DNA of 64,000 bases from Paenibacillus herberti (GTDB lineage: Bacteria; Bacillota; Bacilli; Paenibacillales; Paenibacillaceae), in NCBI RefSeq assembly GCF_002233675.1, contig NZ_NMUQ01000001.1:2414376-2478375 (forward strand). The letters are read 5' to 3'. Shown piece by piece: positions 18,101 to 27,518 of the stretch (position 1 is the first letter of the stretch; every line of letters begins with the position of its first letter). The notes under the pieces were generated by a model. That model did not search any database. It worked only from the letters and a program-made list of their open reading frames with translations, and was not told the origin of the DNA. Position numbers and translations under genes: made by a program.

Positions 18101-21100
18101 TGGTAACCCTCGCTGCTCTCGTTTAGCAGCACAAGGTCGAAGGCTAGCCCCAGCCGACGCAAGTAGCCATGTCCATTCACCATCCTGCGAGCAAAAGCCA
18201 TGTCAGCCAAATCTCCGACCCGCAGTAGTACAATTGGCAGGTCGCCCGAGAGGCCCAGCGCCCACAGTCCGGACTGGCCTAGGCGATTAGCCCGGACAGC
18301 TTCCGCGCGCTCTCTGGATAGCGGCGGAGTATAAAGGATGCGTCCGGCAAGCTTCTGCATCGCGGCAGCCTCGGCCTGATTCAGGCCATGCTGGCGGAGC
18401 GAAATGACGCTCAGCGTCCAAGCAAGCTCGGAGGCGGCTTCGCGCTTGCCAGGCGCAAGCAGCTCACGGACGAGCTGCAGCGCCTCTCCGCGCGAGGCGG
18501 CCATGCCACTGACTGCGGTTAGCGTCGCTCTTTCACCCGGCTCCAGGCGGATTTTGCGCCGCATCACAAAAGCGGGGTCCAGCACCGCTCCTGTGGAGCC
18601 GCTGAGCCGCTCGCCCGCGCAGCGCGGCGATGCCAGCGAATGCCCGCGGCCAAGGAAGCGGGCGCGATCCGTCTCGTATTCCACGGGACCGACTTCCTCG
18701 GAACCCGCATGCAGAATATGCACGGCCCAGAGCGGTTTATCCTCCGGTGAGCGCGGTCGTCTCCAGGCGAGCAAGGCACCGCTCGTCTCGTCATGCGAGG
18801 TCTGCACGAACAGCTTGCTGAAGGCAGGATGCGCATCGTCTACGGATGGCGGCGCGAGCGCCAGTTCCAGATAGGTGGTTACTTCTAGCAGACGCGTTTC
18901 GCGACTTTCATTTTCCAATGTAATGATGCGAAGCTCCGCGGAATGTTCCGGCGCTACGACGATGTCCATACTGGAGGCGATCCCGCCCTCCCGGCGGCGG
19001 AACTCGGCCTTGTCCAAACGGAAGCGGGCCGAAGCTCCGCTACCCTCGCTGCCAATTGGATAAAAGGTCGGCGACCAGAGGAGTCCTCCGGTTAAATCGC
19101 GGATGTACACAGCGGGTCCATAACTATCGGTCAGTGCCTCCTCCCTCCAACGGGTAAGTGACACACCTTCGCTGCGAATCAGCCCGCTTCCCGAAGCGGT
19201 TACGACAGAGGTGAACGAACCATTGGATAGGACGCACACCTCCGGCACAGGAGTCACCGGATGATTGAACTCGCGGGCTGGACGAGCCTCCTCGACCGGA
19301 GCGCTGCGGGATGCACCTGCCTTGAGCGCTTGCGGTGCGATGACGGAAGCTTTTTCCGGTAGCCGCTCTTGAAGAATCAACTCTGCTGCCTCAACGCGAG
19401 GATCGGCGTGGAATCGTTCCACCATGGAGCGATCGAGCAGCATGTTGCCGAGCGTCAGCAAGCTCATCCCCTGATGATGCGCCATGAAGCTGCGAACTAC
19501 ACGATAAGGGGAGCCCTCCGGCAAACGCGACGCAGTTAGGTCAACCGCCTCATAAAAGCCATATTTGCCTCTGGCCCCCATCTCCTCGTACAGCTTGAGG
19601 TTGGCCATACCTTCTTCCATATCCCAAGGCAGCGCCATGACGGCCGCATAAGGTGCCAGTACAAGATCCTTCTCCAGCCCCCGTTGGAAGCCCAAACCCG
19701 GTACACCAAAAGCTCGATACTGATAGTTCATATCGTAATCAAAACCATAGTACCCGGATTCCGAAATGCCGTATGGAACACCCTTCTCGCGAGCGTAATC
19801 CTTCTGTCTTTGTACAACGGCGCGGTACGTGCTGTCCCAAAGAGAGCCCCGATACGTACGCATCAGGAGTGCGGGCATGAGATACTCGAACATTGTGCCT
19901 GACCAGCTGAGCAGCGCTGGGCGGCGTCCGATGCGAGTCAGCCCCCGGCCAAGCCGGAACCAGTGCGAGGCTGGAAGCTGGCCTTGAGCAATGGCAAGAA
20001 AGCTAGCCTGCCGTGCCTCAGAGGCGAGCAAATCATATAGAATCTCGTCGCGCCGGTCTTGATCAGCATGGTAGCCGAGCGCCAGCAGTTGGGATTCGCT
20101 GTTGTAAAGCGGACGGAAATCCGTTTCCTGCATGAAGGTTTCCAGACGCTCCATAAGCCGAACAGCCCCATCATGCCAGCTTCCCTTCTCAAGCTCCAGA
20201 TGATCCTTCACTCCCTGCCGCGCGGCGATCAGATAGGCGACCAGATTGCCGGAATCAACCGTTGAAACATACTTCGGCGGGAGCGGTTTTAAAGTGGTTG
20301 TCTCATACCAGTTGAAAAGATGCCCATGCCAGCGCTCCATCTGCTCCAGCGTATCCATCGTGCGTGACATCCGCTCCACCATTTCAGCGGAGCTGATGAA
20401 ACCGAAGTCTCGCGCCGTCACCGTGCAGGCCAGCATTAGCCCGATATTGGTCGGCGACGTGCGATGAGCCGCGCCTTTGTCAGGCTCTAGCTGCACATTG
20501 TCGGGCGGGAGCCAATTATCTTCTTCGCCTGCATAATCGGCATAGTAGGCCCAGATGCTGGCCGCCAGTCCGCGCAGCTCTTGCCCTTGCTCCTCCGTCG
20601 GCTTTGCCGTTTCCACAGCTGGCCGGCCATTCAAATACGTCACCAAAAGCGGAGCGGCAAGCCACAAAACCGCTACTAACACGTAAATCGTGAGCCAGCC
20701 GCCGGACAAACCTGCAGCAAACGCCACTGTCGGCGCGATTAAAGCGAGCAGCGCTCCCGGGGAGTGAAAGGCCAGCAGCCTGCGATCTGAAGCGCGGTCC
20801 GTATCTGCAGCGCTTGTCCATTCAAGCAGCTTGCGGCGACTCACTCCAGTCCGGTACAGCGTGCGGAAAATCGCATCAACCTGCAGAGACGCCTGATAGG
20901 GCAGCGTCAGCGCGGTGAGCAGCGACTGCAGCAGCGCCGAGCCGAATCGGCCGGGATGGCGGAGCAGATAAGCCGGTGCCAGCAGCGACTGTAACATCGG
21001 AAGCACAGCTGTCAGTATAGCGACAGTTAGCAGCGCCCCTCTTGTTCCGGTAGGCAGCAGCGGTGCCAACAGCACGATGAAATAAAGTCCCGGCGACATT

Positions 21101-23622
21101 AAGCTGCGCCGTAGATTGTCCACGATCTGCCAACGTGTAATCGCGCCGAGATCAACGGGTCTAGGCGTTCCTGCGCAGTCGCGCACCTGCCGTTTCAGCC
21201 AGCAGAGCAATTGCCAGTCACCGCGCACCCAGCGATGCAGGCGCATTTGCCAGGAGCGGAACGTGGCGGGATGCCCATCCACTAGCTCGATATCCGAAAG
21301 CAATCCCCCTCTGAGGAAACCGCCCTCCAGCAGATCATGGCTAAGCACCGTGTTGTCCGGGATACGGCTACTTAGCAGCTCGCGGAACATTCCCGCATGG
21401 AAAATTCCTTTGCCTGTAAAAATACCTTGCCCCACGCCGTCCTGATAAGGATCAGAAACGGCAAAAGCATAAGGATCGATGCCGGGATTGCCTGCCCAAA
21501 GCGCAGCCAGTCGTGATTCCGAAGCCGACCCGCTGCTGATGGCGATTCTCGGCTGCAGCACAGCGTAACCTTCTGACACTCTTGTTTTGGAAGAGTTGAG
21601 TCTCGGCGCATTGTACGGCAAATGCATCGTGCCAACCATGCGCTGCGCGCTGCCAATCGGCAGCTGGGTATCCGCGTCCAGCGTAATGACATAAGCAATA
21701 CGGCTATATATAGACGTGTCAGATTCCACATGTTTGAAGCTGGTTGCAGACTGGCCATCCAGGAGCCGAGCGAACTCGACCACTTTGCCACGCTTGCGCT
21801 CCCAGCCCATCCAGACGTTTTCCAACTCGTTCCAGCTGCGTGATCGTTGCAACAGATGGAACGTCGTACCTCCTGGACGGCTGTACTTCTCATTCAGTTC
21901 ACGGATCGCCTGTGCAGCTTCCTCCACAAGCACCCGATCATCTTCCGTTTCTTCTGCTGCAGCATCCGGGAAATCCCCTAACAGCGCGAAGTGAAAGCGA
22001 TCATTACGATTGGCTAAATAATGCAGCTCTAGACGTTTGGCCATTTCCCGTACTTCGGTTGAGCTTGACCAAATGACAGGAATGACGATCATCGTGGAAG
22101 CATCATCCGGCACTCCAGAAGCAAAATCATAACGAAGCAGCGGTCGTGTTGGCATTGTGCGGCCAATCAGGCCATGCAGAAGCGCGACTGCCCATTCCGA
22201 TGCAGGCAGCAACACCAGAACACCGGCCAGCACCCAGCCCCAGGCATAGAGAGCATTACCCGATGCGCCTCCGATAGCGAGCAAAAGTGCAACTGCCAGC
22301 ACGACGAAAAAGAGACCAAGCAGCGACAGGTAAACGCCTGACCTCCGCCGCATTAGGCCGCTTTCGGGAAGGCGGCGGGAGCGGATGGAGCCTGATACCG
22401 CTTGCTGGAGTTTATGCCGACCCTCTGGCTCCAGCAAATAATAGGCGGCATAAGCGGCGCGGGGCGGCAGTTCTCCATGCGGAAGCGAAGCGGCGGCAGA
22501 AGCTGCGTCGCTCGCCGCAGTTCCATCTTTTGCCCCAGTTCCGCCACTCGCGGCAGAAGCCGCACCGTTACCGACTTCACCAGTAGTCGACTTGGAGCCG
22601 CTGCGCCAAGCTTCAAGCTGCTCTGCCGACAGCTTGACCGCGTACTCAGCGGTCAGCTTCTCCGGCAGGCCCAGCCTAGCTGCAAGCCGGGCGGCTGCGG
22701 ATCGCAGCGTAGCTCGGCTCTCCGAGTCAAGCAAGCCGTACATACCGCTCGCTTCTGTCCGCAGCACTTGCTCCGTCAGACTGAGCGTCTCCAGCTCTTT
22801 TTCCCATGAGGTACGCTCGGCCGCTCGCAAGCTCCCGATTAGCCGTCCAGCCTCCATCTGATAAGAAGCTTGCAGCCGGGTTTCGTACGCATTCAGTCTG
22901 GACAGGCTCTCGCTGCCGTTGTCCAGCCGCAATAGCAGCCACTGGCGCACTTCTTCTGAATCATCCGCCCACTCCGACAGTCGGGACACTAGATGGGCGA
23001 TGACAGCACCGGACAACATGACGTCGCGACCCCTTCGGTCCAAAGCTTCCGTCAACGACTGTGTGTCCGGCCGGCCGCCAGCCGAGATCGCGCTGCGCAG
23101 AATGCCTTCTACGCTCATGCAGGCGTCATGGCGCTGCCTCACTTCATGGAATACTTCCGCTAACCTGCGAAAGATACAGCAGCGGAGCGCAAGCGACAAA
23201 GACCATATTTCCGCCAACGAAAGCACGGACACCTCCTGATAGGCATCTATGAATGCTCTGAAAGACGGCAGGGAGTATTGGCCTGAGCCCGCATCCAAAT
23301 AGCCGTCACAGACGGCTTCAACTCGGGTATGACCAGAGCGCCGAATCCAGGGTAGACGGCTCAGCCCTCCCTCGCGCAGCTCCATTCGTGCATGATAGCC
23401 CTGCTCCTCGATAAATTCGGCATGATCGAGCAGCCACTCTGCTGCGGGCTGCGCACAATTTTGCGAGCTGCCAGCGGCGCGCAGCTGATCTGCGAAGTCC
23501 TGCATGGAGGCTAACCGCCTCGCAAGCTCTCGCTGCTGTCGGCCTGGCGAGCGCCCTCTTGCCGTATCCTGAATCAGGGCGAGCTGCCGAGCCGCCTTGA
23601 TGTATACTTCCATCGTCGTCAT
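15166..23622 (-). CDS. Cyclic beta-1,2-glucan synthase-like giant enzyme (GT84-GH189-GH94 type)
   Basis: 2818 residues, starting at ATG 23622, which follows AGGGGGA; an in-frame ATG 48 bases upstream lacks a site. Order: soluble N-terminal region; membrane helices at about 430-490; a processive glycosyltransferase domain with VIPVIWSSS and VITLDADTQLP (metal-binding DAD near 645); more helices at about 845-875 and 957-994; a glucoamylase-like (GH189-type) domain to about 1400 with MAHHQGMSLL; then a GH94 phosphorylase-like half, its acid Asp in GDWNDGMNS near 2480. In NdvB/Cgs this order elongates, cyclises and trims beta-1,2-glucan from UDP-glucose at the membrane. The length equals the family. 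The gene stands alone with its own terminator. The linkage made here is inferred. Confidence 0.9.
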   Translation of the reverse strand: MTTMEVYIKAARQLALIQDTARGRSPGRQQRELARRLASMQDFADQLRAAGSSQNCAQPAAEWLLDHAEFIEEQGYHARMELREGGLSRLPWIRRSGHTRVEAVCDGYLDAGSGQYSLPSFRAFIDAYQEVSVLSLAEIWSLSLALRCCIFRRLAEVFHEVRQRHDACMSVEGILRSAISAGGRPDTQSLTEALDRRGRDVMLSGAVIAHLVSRLSEWADDSEEVRQWLLLRLDNGSESLSRLNAYETRLQASYQMEAGRLIGSLRAAERTSWEKELETLSLTEQVLRTEASGMYGLLDSESRATLRSAAARLAARLGLPEKLTAEYAVKLSAEQLEAWRSGSKSTTGEVGNGAASAASGGTGAKDGTAASDAASAAASLPHGELPPRAAYAAYYLLEPEGRHKLQQAVSGSIRSRRLPESGLMRRRSGVYLSLLGLFFVVLAVALLLAIGGASGNALYAWGWVLAGVLVLLPASEWAVALLHGLIGRTMPTRPLLRYDFASGVPDDASTMIVIPVIWSSSTEVREMAKRLELHYLANRNDRFHFALLGDFPDAAAEETEDDRVLVEEAAQAIRELNEKYSRPGGTTFHLLQRSRSWNELENVWMGWERKRGKVVEFARLLDGQSATSFKHVESDTSIYSRIAYVITLDADTQLPIGSAQRMVGTMHLPYNAPRLNSSKTRVSEGYAVLQPRIAISSGSASESRLAALWAGNPGIDPYAFAVSDPYQDGVGQGIFTGKGIFHAGMFRELLSSRIPDNTVLSHDLLEGGFLRGGLLSDIELVDGHPATFRSWQMRLHRWVRGDWQLLCWLKRQVRDCAGTPRPVDLGAITRWQIVDNLRRSLMSPGLYFIVLLAPLLPTGTRGALLTVAILTAVLPMLQSLLAPAYLLRHPGRFGSALLQSLLTALTLPYQASLQVDAIFRTLYRTGVSRRKLLEWTSAADTDRASDRRLLAFHSPGALLALIAPTVAFAAGLSGGWLTIYVLVAVLWLAAPLLVTYLNGRPAVETAKPTEEQGQELRGLAASIWAYYADYAGEEDNWLPPDNVQLEPDKGAAHRTSPTNIGLMLACTVTARDFGFISSAEMVERMSRTMDTLEQMERWHGHLFNWYETTTLKPLPPKYVSTVDSGNLVAYLIAARQGVKDHLELEKGSWHDGAVRLMERLETFMQETDFRPLYNSESQLLALGYHADQDRRDEILYDLLASEARQASFLAIAQGQLPASHWFRLGRGLTRIGRRPALLSWSGTMFEYLMPALLMRTYRGSLWDSTYRAVVQRQKDYAREKGVPYGISESGYYGFDYDMNYQYRAFGVPGLGFQRGLEKDLVLAPYAAVMALPWDMEEGMANLKLYEEMGARGKYGFYEAVDLTASRLPEGSPYRVVRSFMAHHQGMSLLTLGNMLLDRSMVERFHADPRVEAAELILQERLPEKASVIAPQALKAGASRSAPVEEARPAREFNHPVTPVPEVCVLSNGSFTSVVTASGSGLIRSEGVSLTRWREEALTDSYGPAVYIRDLTGGLLWSPTFYPIGSEGSGASARFRLDKAEFRRREGGIASSMDIVVAPEHSAELRIITLENESRETRLLEVTTYLELALAPPSVDDAHPAFSKLFVQTSHDETSGALLAWRRPRSPEDKPLWAVHILHAGSEEVGPVEYETDRARFLGRGHSLASPRCAGERLSGSTGAVLDPAFVMRRKIRLEPGERATLTAVSGMAASRGEALQLVRELLAPGKREAASELAWTLSVISLRQHGLNQAEAAAMQKLAGRILYTPPLSRERAEAVRANRLGQSGLWALGLSGDLPIVLLRVGDLADMAFARRMVNGHGYLRRLGLAFDLVLLNESSEGYQQELQDALQGTIQAAASYPPFTVGGGMYPIASSRLSPEQAALLGTAARVSLRADGSSLGAQLRERAVEARGPVIKASSADGRVADIVYSKREYLMEGKNEIPSSITRDSRNAEQDAVQDLPPDGLAVQLVDWDTASHQTRRRTGISVQPLEPEAEDLLFFNGWGGFQPSDGNYVIRLREGHPLAVPWSNVMANPKFGTLVTERGTGYSWWSNSREFKLSPWSNDPVLDAPGELLYVRDEDSGKFWTSSPAPGEPRDFRVEHGKGFSRLLTRMEGLTQEASIAVHPEDAVKVTELRLRNDSDRVRSLSATAYCALVLGVSRESSSSTIVTDWDVEAEALIARNAYQETFQDASAFLMVTPDGKGDRTPADYTCDRREFIGPGHGPYCPAAMGRRTLSGSSGTFADSCASVRRSIVLAPGEERRVYVVLGAAGTGDEAAALARKYASAAACAAVLPAAKKHWQELLGQIEVETPDKEMNLLLNGWLLYQALSCRVWARTAFFQAGGAYGFRDQLQDSLSLLNARPDLSRRQLLLNASHQYEEGDVQHWWHEETHKGIRTKYTDDLLWLPYASARYVVHTGDWDVFSEKAPFITSSTLTEEEHERYEATVLSGNEGTLYEHCMRAIDKGLTSGRHGIPLMGIGDWNDGMNSIGDEGRGESVWLGWFLCVVLEKFAPICDKLGDELRAAHYRKERERIMSALNEHAWDGEWYRRACTDEGKWIGTNSGKECRIDAIAQSWSVISGGAPPERARKAMGSFDRELVDRNLMLARLLTPPFDKTEPSPGYIQGYPPGLRENGAQYTHGVIWSIVAWCVLGEGDKATELYRLLNPVSHAKSPGDVRRYGAEPYVMAADVYTTDTYGGKAGWTWYTGASGWMYQAGLEWILGITREGNELVVRPCIPAEWPSYSVRYRHEGAELDIRVLNPHRLKSVDAVLCLNGERPDAGQSEMRLPLPKEGSVKSITLIMEQRVAEENNSKMHKI

Positions 23623-23771
23623 GAGTCCCCCTGGGTTGCATGGATTGACTGGCCTTTTCGCGTCACCCAAATGAAGGGATGCCGGAAAAAGCCGTTACCT
23701 CCTCTAAATATTCCCAAGGTTCGGTTATTTTATAATTTTGCCCGATAAGCTCGATGATACGATTCCAGCTG

Positions 23772-23804
23772 AAAATAAAAAAAGATCCGGCATTTACCGG
23801 ATCT
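23772..23804 (-). terminator. Terminator of the AraC-type regulator
   Basis: AGATCCGG (23783-23790) pairs with CCGGATCT (23797-23804); on the minus strand a TTTTTTTATTTTC tract follows. The hairpin overlaps the last codons of the gene. Confidence 0.85.
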
Positions 23805-24579
23805 CCGACGGGCTTTTACCCGTGTATTGCTTGAACTGTCTGCTGAAGAAAAAGATATCCCGATACCCCAGTGCATCGGCCACCTCGGTCACATTCATCC
23901 CTCCATGCATGAGCAGATGCTGGGCGCGCTCGATGCGTGTGCGGATCATATACGTTTGCACCGGGATACCGATAATCTCCTTGAACTTGATGCTAAAATA
24001 ACGCGGCGAAAGCCCAGCTCGTCCAGCCAGATCTTCCACCCGGTGGGATATACCTGGGTTTTGGCGGATGAAGTTGGCGATTTCCTGAATCGCCTCCGTA
24101 AGCTGGTTGCTCGCTTTGCGCTCCACTGGCGCTTGCTGGTCATGCCGAAGCAGATGGATAATCACCTGCTTGAGAATGAGCCGCGCTTCCTCCTCTGCCG
24201 CGAACAGGTTCACGAGAAACAGGCGGACGTAACGCGACAAGAGATACTCGAATTCCACCGTATCCTCCAGAACACGATGCCGCTCCGGCACCTCACCCGA
24301 ATCACCTTCAACATCGAAGTGGATGTAAGTGAGTACAAGCGGCTTCTGCGGATTGTGGACGGCACTTGTATAATCGCCTGGGCGAAAAAGAAAACAGCTG
24401 CCCTTTTCGAGCGGATAAGGCTCGTTGTTCAGCATCAATTCTCCTTCCCCGCTCCAGACATAGAACAGGTCATAATTCGCCATCGGCTTTTCGCGGCGAG
24501 GCCATTTCCAGCCTGGCTCGCAGACGATCTTGGCGAAGGACGGCAACAAAACAAAAGATGAGGGCGGTACGCGCAGCAT
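23794..24579 (-). CDS. AraC-family transcriptional regulator with cupin sensor domain
   Basis: 261 residues from ATG 24579, chosen because GGGAGG lies five bases upstream; an extension to 24684 has no ribosome site. The N-terminal half is a cupin-like sugar-sensing domain (MANYDLFYVWSGEGELMLN, GSCFLFRPGDYTSAV). The C-terminal 100 residues hold two helix-turn-helix motifs (SHRVEDLAGRAGLSPRYFSI and MNVTEVADALGYRDIFFFSR) with the family ending FKQYTGKSPSEIR. Such proteins usually activate sugar-use genes nearby; the flanking giant glucan synthase (same strand, downstream) and divergent aminotransferase are candidates, but only position supports this. Confidence 0.9.
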   Translation of the reverse strand: MLRVPPSSFVLLPSFAKIVCEPGWKWPRREKPMANYDLFYVWSGEGELMLNNEPYPLEKGSCFLFRPGDYTSAVHNPQKPLVLTYIHFDVEGDSGEVPERHRVLEDTVEFEYLLSRYVRLFLVNLFAAEEEARLILKQVIIHLLRHDQQAPVERKASNQLTEAIQEIANFIRQNPGISHRVEDLAGRAGLSPRYFSIKFKEIIGIPVQTYMIRTRIERAQHLLMHGGMNVTEVADALGYRDIFFFSRQFKQYTGKSPSEIR

Positions 24580-24695
24580 GCAAGCCTCCCGAATTTTAGG
24601 CAATTCATTTATTTTCGTCATCATAACCCAGCGACTAGGCTTGCGGCAAGGCAGAGAAAGTTTGCTTTTTATGTCTCCCGCCATTGATCAAATAA

Positions 24696-24704
24696 TGGTA
24701 TAAT
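24696..24704 (+). promoter_or_regulatory. Extended -10 promoter of the aminotransferase
   Basis: TGGTATAAT, a consensus extended -10, lies 84 bases before the ATG at 24788 and in the divergent gap with the AraC gene. No convincing -35 hexamer is present, as expected for extended -10 promoters. Confidence 0.55.
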
Positions 24705-24787
24705 GACACCCGAACGTTCAACGCCTGCCGGGACCTGCACCGACGCGGCCCGGACACATCGATCCCCGGAAGGACGGAAGAGGAATC

Positions 24788-26089
24788 ATGAACCCACTCG
24801 CCCAGCAGTTGAATACTGCGCTGGAAAAAGGCAACGCCCATGTCTTTGCCATGCTGTCAAATCTTGGACAGCAGCTGTATTTTCCGAAGGTAGGCATTCT
24901 GAGCCAATCGGCCGAAGCTAAAGTTAAAGCCACAAAGTTCAATGCTACCATCGGTATCGCTACGGAGAACGGTGTTCCGATGCATTTAAAGTCGATTCAG
25001 GACACGCTATCCGCGTATGATCCCAAGGATCTGTATGAGTATGCTCCTCCTGCGGGCAAGCCGGAGCTGCGTACGGCATGGCGCGAGAAGATGATTCAGG
25101 AGAACCCTTCCCTGAATGGTCGTTCCTTCGGCAATCCGATTACGACTAATGCGCTGACGCATGGTCTCAGCATTGTGGCGGACCTATTCGCCGACACCGG
25201 AGATGCGGTCATCATCCCGGATAAGAATTGGGAAAATTACGAGCTGACCTTCGGCATCCGCCGCGGAGCGCAAATCGTTGAATACCCGCTTTACAACAGC
25301 GACAATCGCTTCAATGCCGCCGGCCTTCGCGAGGCTCTCTTGGCTCAGCGTGACAAAGGCAAAGCTATTGTCATCCTGAACTTCCCGAACAACCCGACCG
25401 GCTATACGCCAGGCCGCGAAGAATGTGACGAGATCGTAGCAGCACTCAAGGCTGCTGCCGATGAAGGTATTCTTGTTGTAGCCGTTACAGATGATGCTTA
25501 CTTCGGTCTATTTTTCGAGGATTCCGTGCATGAGTCGCTGTTCGGACGCCTCGCTGGTCTGCATGAGCGCATCCTCCCGATCAAAGTCGATGGGGCCACC
25601 AAGGAAGAGTATGTATGGGGCTTCCGCGTCGGCTTTGTTACTTACGCATCGGAATCGCCGGAAGTGCTCGCTGCTCTGGAGCAGAAGACGCTTGGCATCA
25701 TTCGCTCCACCATTTCCAGCGGGCCGCATCCTTCTCAAACCTTTATCCTGCGTGCTCTAAAGGATCCAGACTTTGAGAATCAGAAGGCTGAGAAATACGC
25801 CATCATGAAAAGCCGTGCCAACCGCGTGAAACAACTCCTGGACAGCGATCGTTTTGAAGAAGGGGCCTGGACTTATTATCCATTTAACTCCGGCTACTTC
25901 ATGTGCCTGCGCCTTAATGGCGTAAACGCCGAGTCCGTCCGCCAGCGTCTGCTCGAAGCATACGGCGTTGGCACGATCGCTCTCGGCGAGAGTGATCTGC
26001 GCGTTGCTTTCTCCTGCACAGAGGAAGCGAACCTGGAAGAGCTGTTTGATTGTATCTACAAAGCGGTGGAGGACGTTAAGCAGGCTTAA
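24788..26089 (+). CDS. PLP-dependent aminotransferase, class I/II fold
   Basis: 433 residues; ATG preceded by GAAGAGGAATC. Conserved features: TTNALTHGLSIVADLF (cofactor phosphate region), VIIPDKNWENYELTFGIR, LNFPNNPTGYTP (Asn/Pro of the aminotransferase core), VAVTDDAYFGLFFED and the cofactor lysine in VDGATKEEYVWGFRVGF. The lysine segment is unlike that of aspartate aminotransferases, so this is a separate branch found in Bacillota; the substrate is unknown. It follows its own extended -10 promoter and has a GC-rich terminator about 60 bases after the stop, so it is probably monocistronic. Confidence 0.9.
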   Translation: MNPLAQQLNTALEKGNAHVFAMLSNLGQQLYFPKVGILSQSAEAKVKATKFNATIGIATENGVPMHLKSIQDTLSAYDPKDLYEYAPPAGKPELRTAWREKMIQENPSLNGRSFGNPITTNALTHGLSIVADLFADTGDAVIIPDKNWENYELTFGIRRGAQIVEYPLYNSDNRFNAAGLREALLAQRDKGKAIVILNFPNNPTGYTPGREECDEIVAALKAAADEGILVVAVTDDAYFGLFFEDSVHESLFGRLAGLHERILPIKVDGATKEEYVWGFRVGFVTYASESPEVLAALEQKTLGIIRSTISSGPHPSQTFILRALKDPDFENQKAEKYAIMKSRANRVKQLLDSDRFEEGAWTYYPFNSGYFMCLRLNGVNAESVRQRLLEAYGVGTIALGESDLRVAFSCTEEANLEELFDCIYKAVEDVKQA

Positions 26090-26149
26090 GCCTTGCTTTA
26101 TGTCTCGCAGCTTCAAACCCGGCAATCTTCATAAGCTGGTAATAGTAAT

Positions 26150-26206
26150 GGGGCCGTCCCAAAAAGCCATCGTTAGATGACTTAGGGGCGGCCCCTTAAT
26201 TTTTAG
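26150..26206 (+). terminator. Terminator of the aminotransferase
   Basis: GGGGCCGTCCC (26150-26160) pairs with GGGGCGGCCCC (26185-26195, one mismatch) and TTAATTTTT follows. Confidence 0.75.
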
Positions 26207-26258
26207 GTCAGCAGCGGCAGTTAAATTGGAGGGGCCGACGATAGCATGGCTGAGGACG

Positions 26259-27518
26259 TTAGTCCTCTTCTTCCTCAAGCATCTGCCTGCGCAGCATACG
26301 GCGCGGCCGCAGCAGCAAATAGAGTATGGCCAGCAACGCGGCCGCTACCGCCGGAATGACCACACCTGCAATTAATAGCGGCAAGCAGCCGGCTAGCCAT
26401 AACAGCGCCAAGATAACGATGAGCGCGAAGCGATCTACGACTGCCGCAGAGCGCAACCTGCCGCTCTCCGGCAGCGGATACACATGACGCCATACAGTAT
26501 GCCGATGCCAAGAGGCAAGCGCTCCAGACTGCAAACCGGCAATAACCAGGAAGAGCAGCACACATGCGGCAGCTCCCCAGCCTTGCAGCCACTGCGCTTC
26601 ACCAAGCCAGTAGCTGCTAAGCATACCCAGCAGCGTCAAGCGCAGCAGCATGCCTCCAAGCTCAGTACGGGCAATGCTAAGACTATACAGATAAGTATAG
26701 GTGCTTCGGCGGCGCAGCGGGATTCTCGAAGCGATCCAGGAGAAATACGGTCGAGACCGCACACTGGAAGGCTGTGAGGGAACATCCGTGAACCAGCCGA
26801 AAAAGCGATTGTAACGACCCGCTGTCCGCTCCTCTTCGCGAATCAACTGCTCCCACGGCAGCCGAAGCCGCGCCGGAATCCGGGAGGCTTGCCACCACAA
26901 AATGATGGACGGTATCGTTACCAAGAGAGCTTTCAATGGTTCGGCGGACAGCCAGGAATAGAGCATACACACGGTCAACAGCAATCTGAGCAGTTTCAGC
27001 AAGCGGCGGCTGGCCGGCCACGCCGTCTGGCGTTCACGCCAAGCGGCGCCGCTTCCGAGCAGCTTGAGCGCAAGGACAACCACCAGCACAGTGATAAGGC
27101 TCGGCGTCCAGCCCGAAACAGCATCCTCCGGCACATGAGAACGAATCGGCCAGTACAAGAGCAGTACAGCTGCTGCCAGCAAAAGCCCTCCCGGCAACGT
27201 ATGCCGCCAAGAACGGCGAATATAACCGCCCATGGATGACTCTCTGCGCGTGAGAAACACCAAGTCCGCCGGCTGCAGCCAGGTGCGCATCGGATTCCAG
27301 TAAAGGACAGGAGCAAGCAGCAGCGTACCAACCGCTGCCGCTGGATAATTAGCCGGAATCCGGTCAATAAAGTCAGTATAAAAGGCGGAACCGGTAATAA
27401 TCAGTGCGAACAGCACGAGCGGCAAGCCACTACGTGCCATATCTCCCAAATAAGGCAGACAACTGCGGAAGAAGACGCCGGCTCTTCGGCGCCATTCTTT
27501 TTCAAGCGCCTCGTCCAT
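26259..27518 (-). CDS. ecsB: EcsB-type ABC transporter permease
   Basis: 419 residues from ATG 27518, which follows GGAGGAG and overlaps the end of ecsA by 17 bases. The protein is very hydrophobic, with about eight to ten helices in pairs (for example SGLPLVLFALIITGSAF, LLLAAAVLLLYW, IVILALLWLAGCLPLLIAG), long basic loops and an acidic end EEEED. It is the membrane partner of EcsA; in B. subtilis the Ecs transporter affects secretion, sporulation and competence, but its substrate is unsettled. The overlap with ecsA indicates translational coupling. Confidence 0.85.
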   Translation of the reverse strand: MDEALEKEWRRRAGVFFRSCLPYLGDMARSGLPLVLFALIITGSAFYTDFIDRIPANYPAAAVGTLLLAPVLYWNPMRTWLQPADLVFLTRRESSMGGYIRRSWRHTLPGGLLLAAAVLLLYWPIRSHVPEDAVSGWTPSLITVLVVVLALKLLGSGAAWRERQTAWPASRRLLKLLRLLLTVCMLYSWLSAEPLKALLVTIPSIILWWQASRIPARLRLPWEQLIREEERTAGRYNRFFGWFTDVPSQPSSVRSRPYFSWIASRIPLRRRSTYTYLYSLSIARTELGGMLLRLTLLGMLSSYWLGEAQWLQGWGAAACVLLFLVIAGLQSGALASWHRHTVWRHVYPLPESGRLRSAAVVDRFALIVILALLWLAGCLPLLIAGVVIPAVAAALLAILYLLLRPRRMLRRQMLEEEED

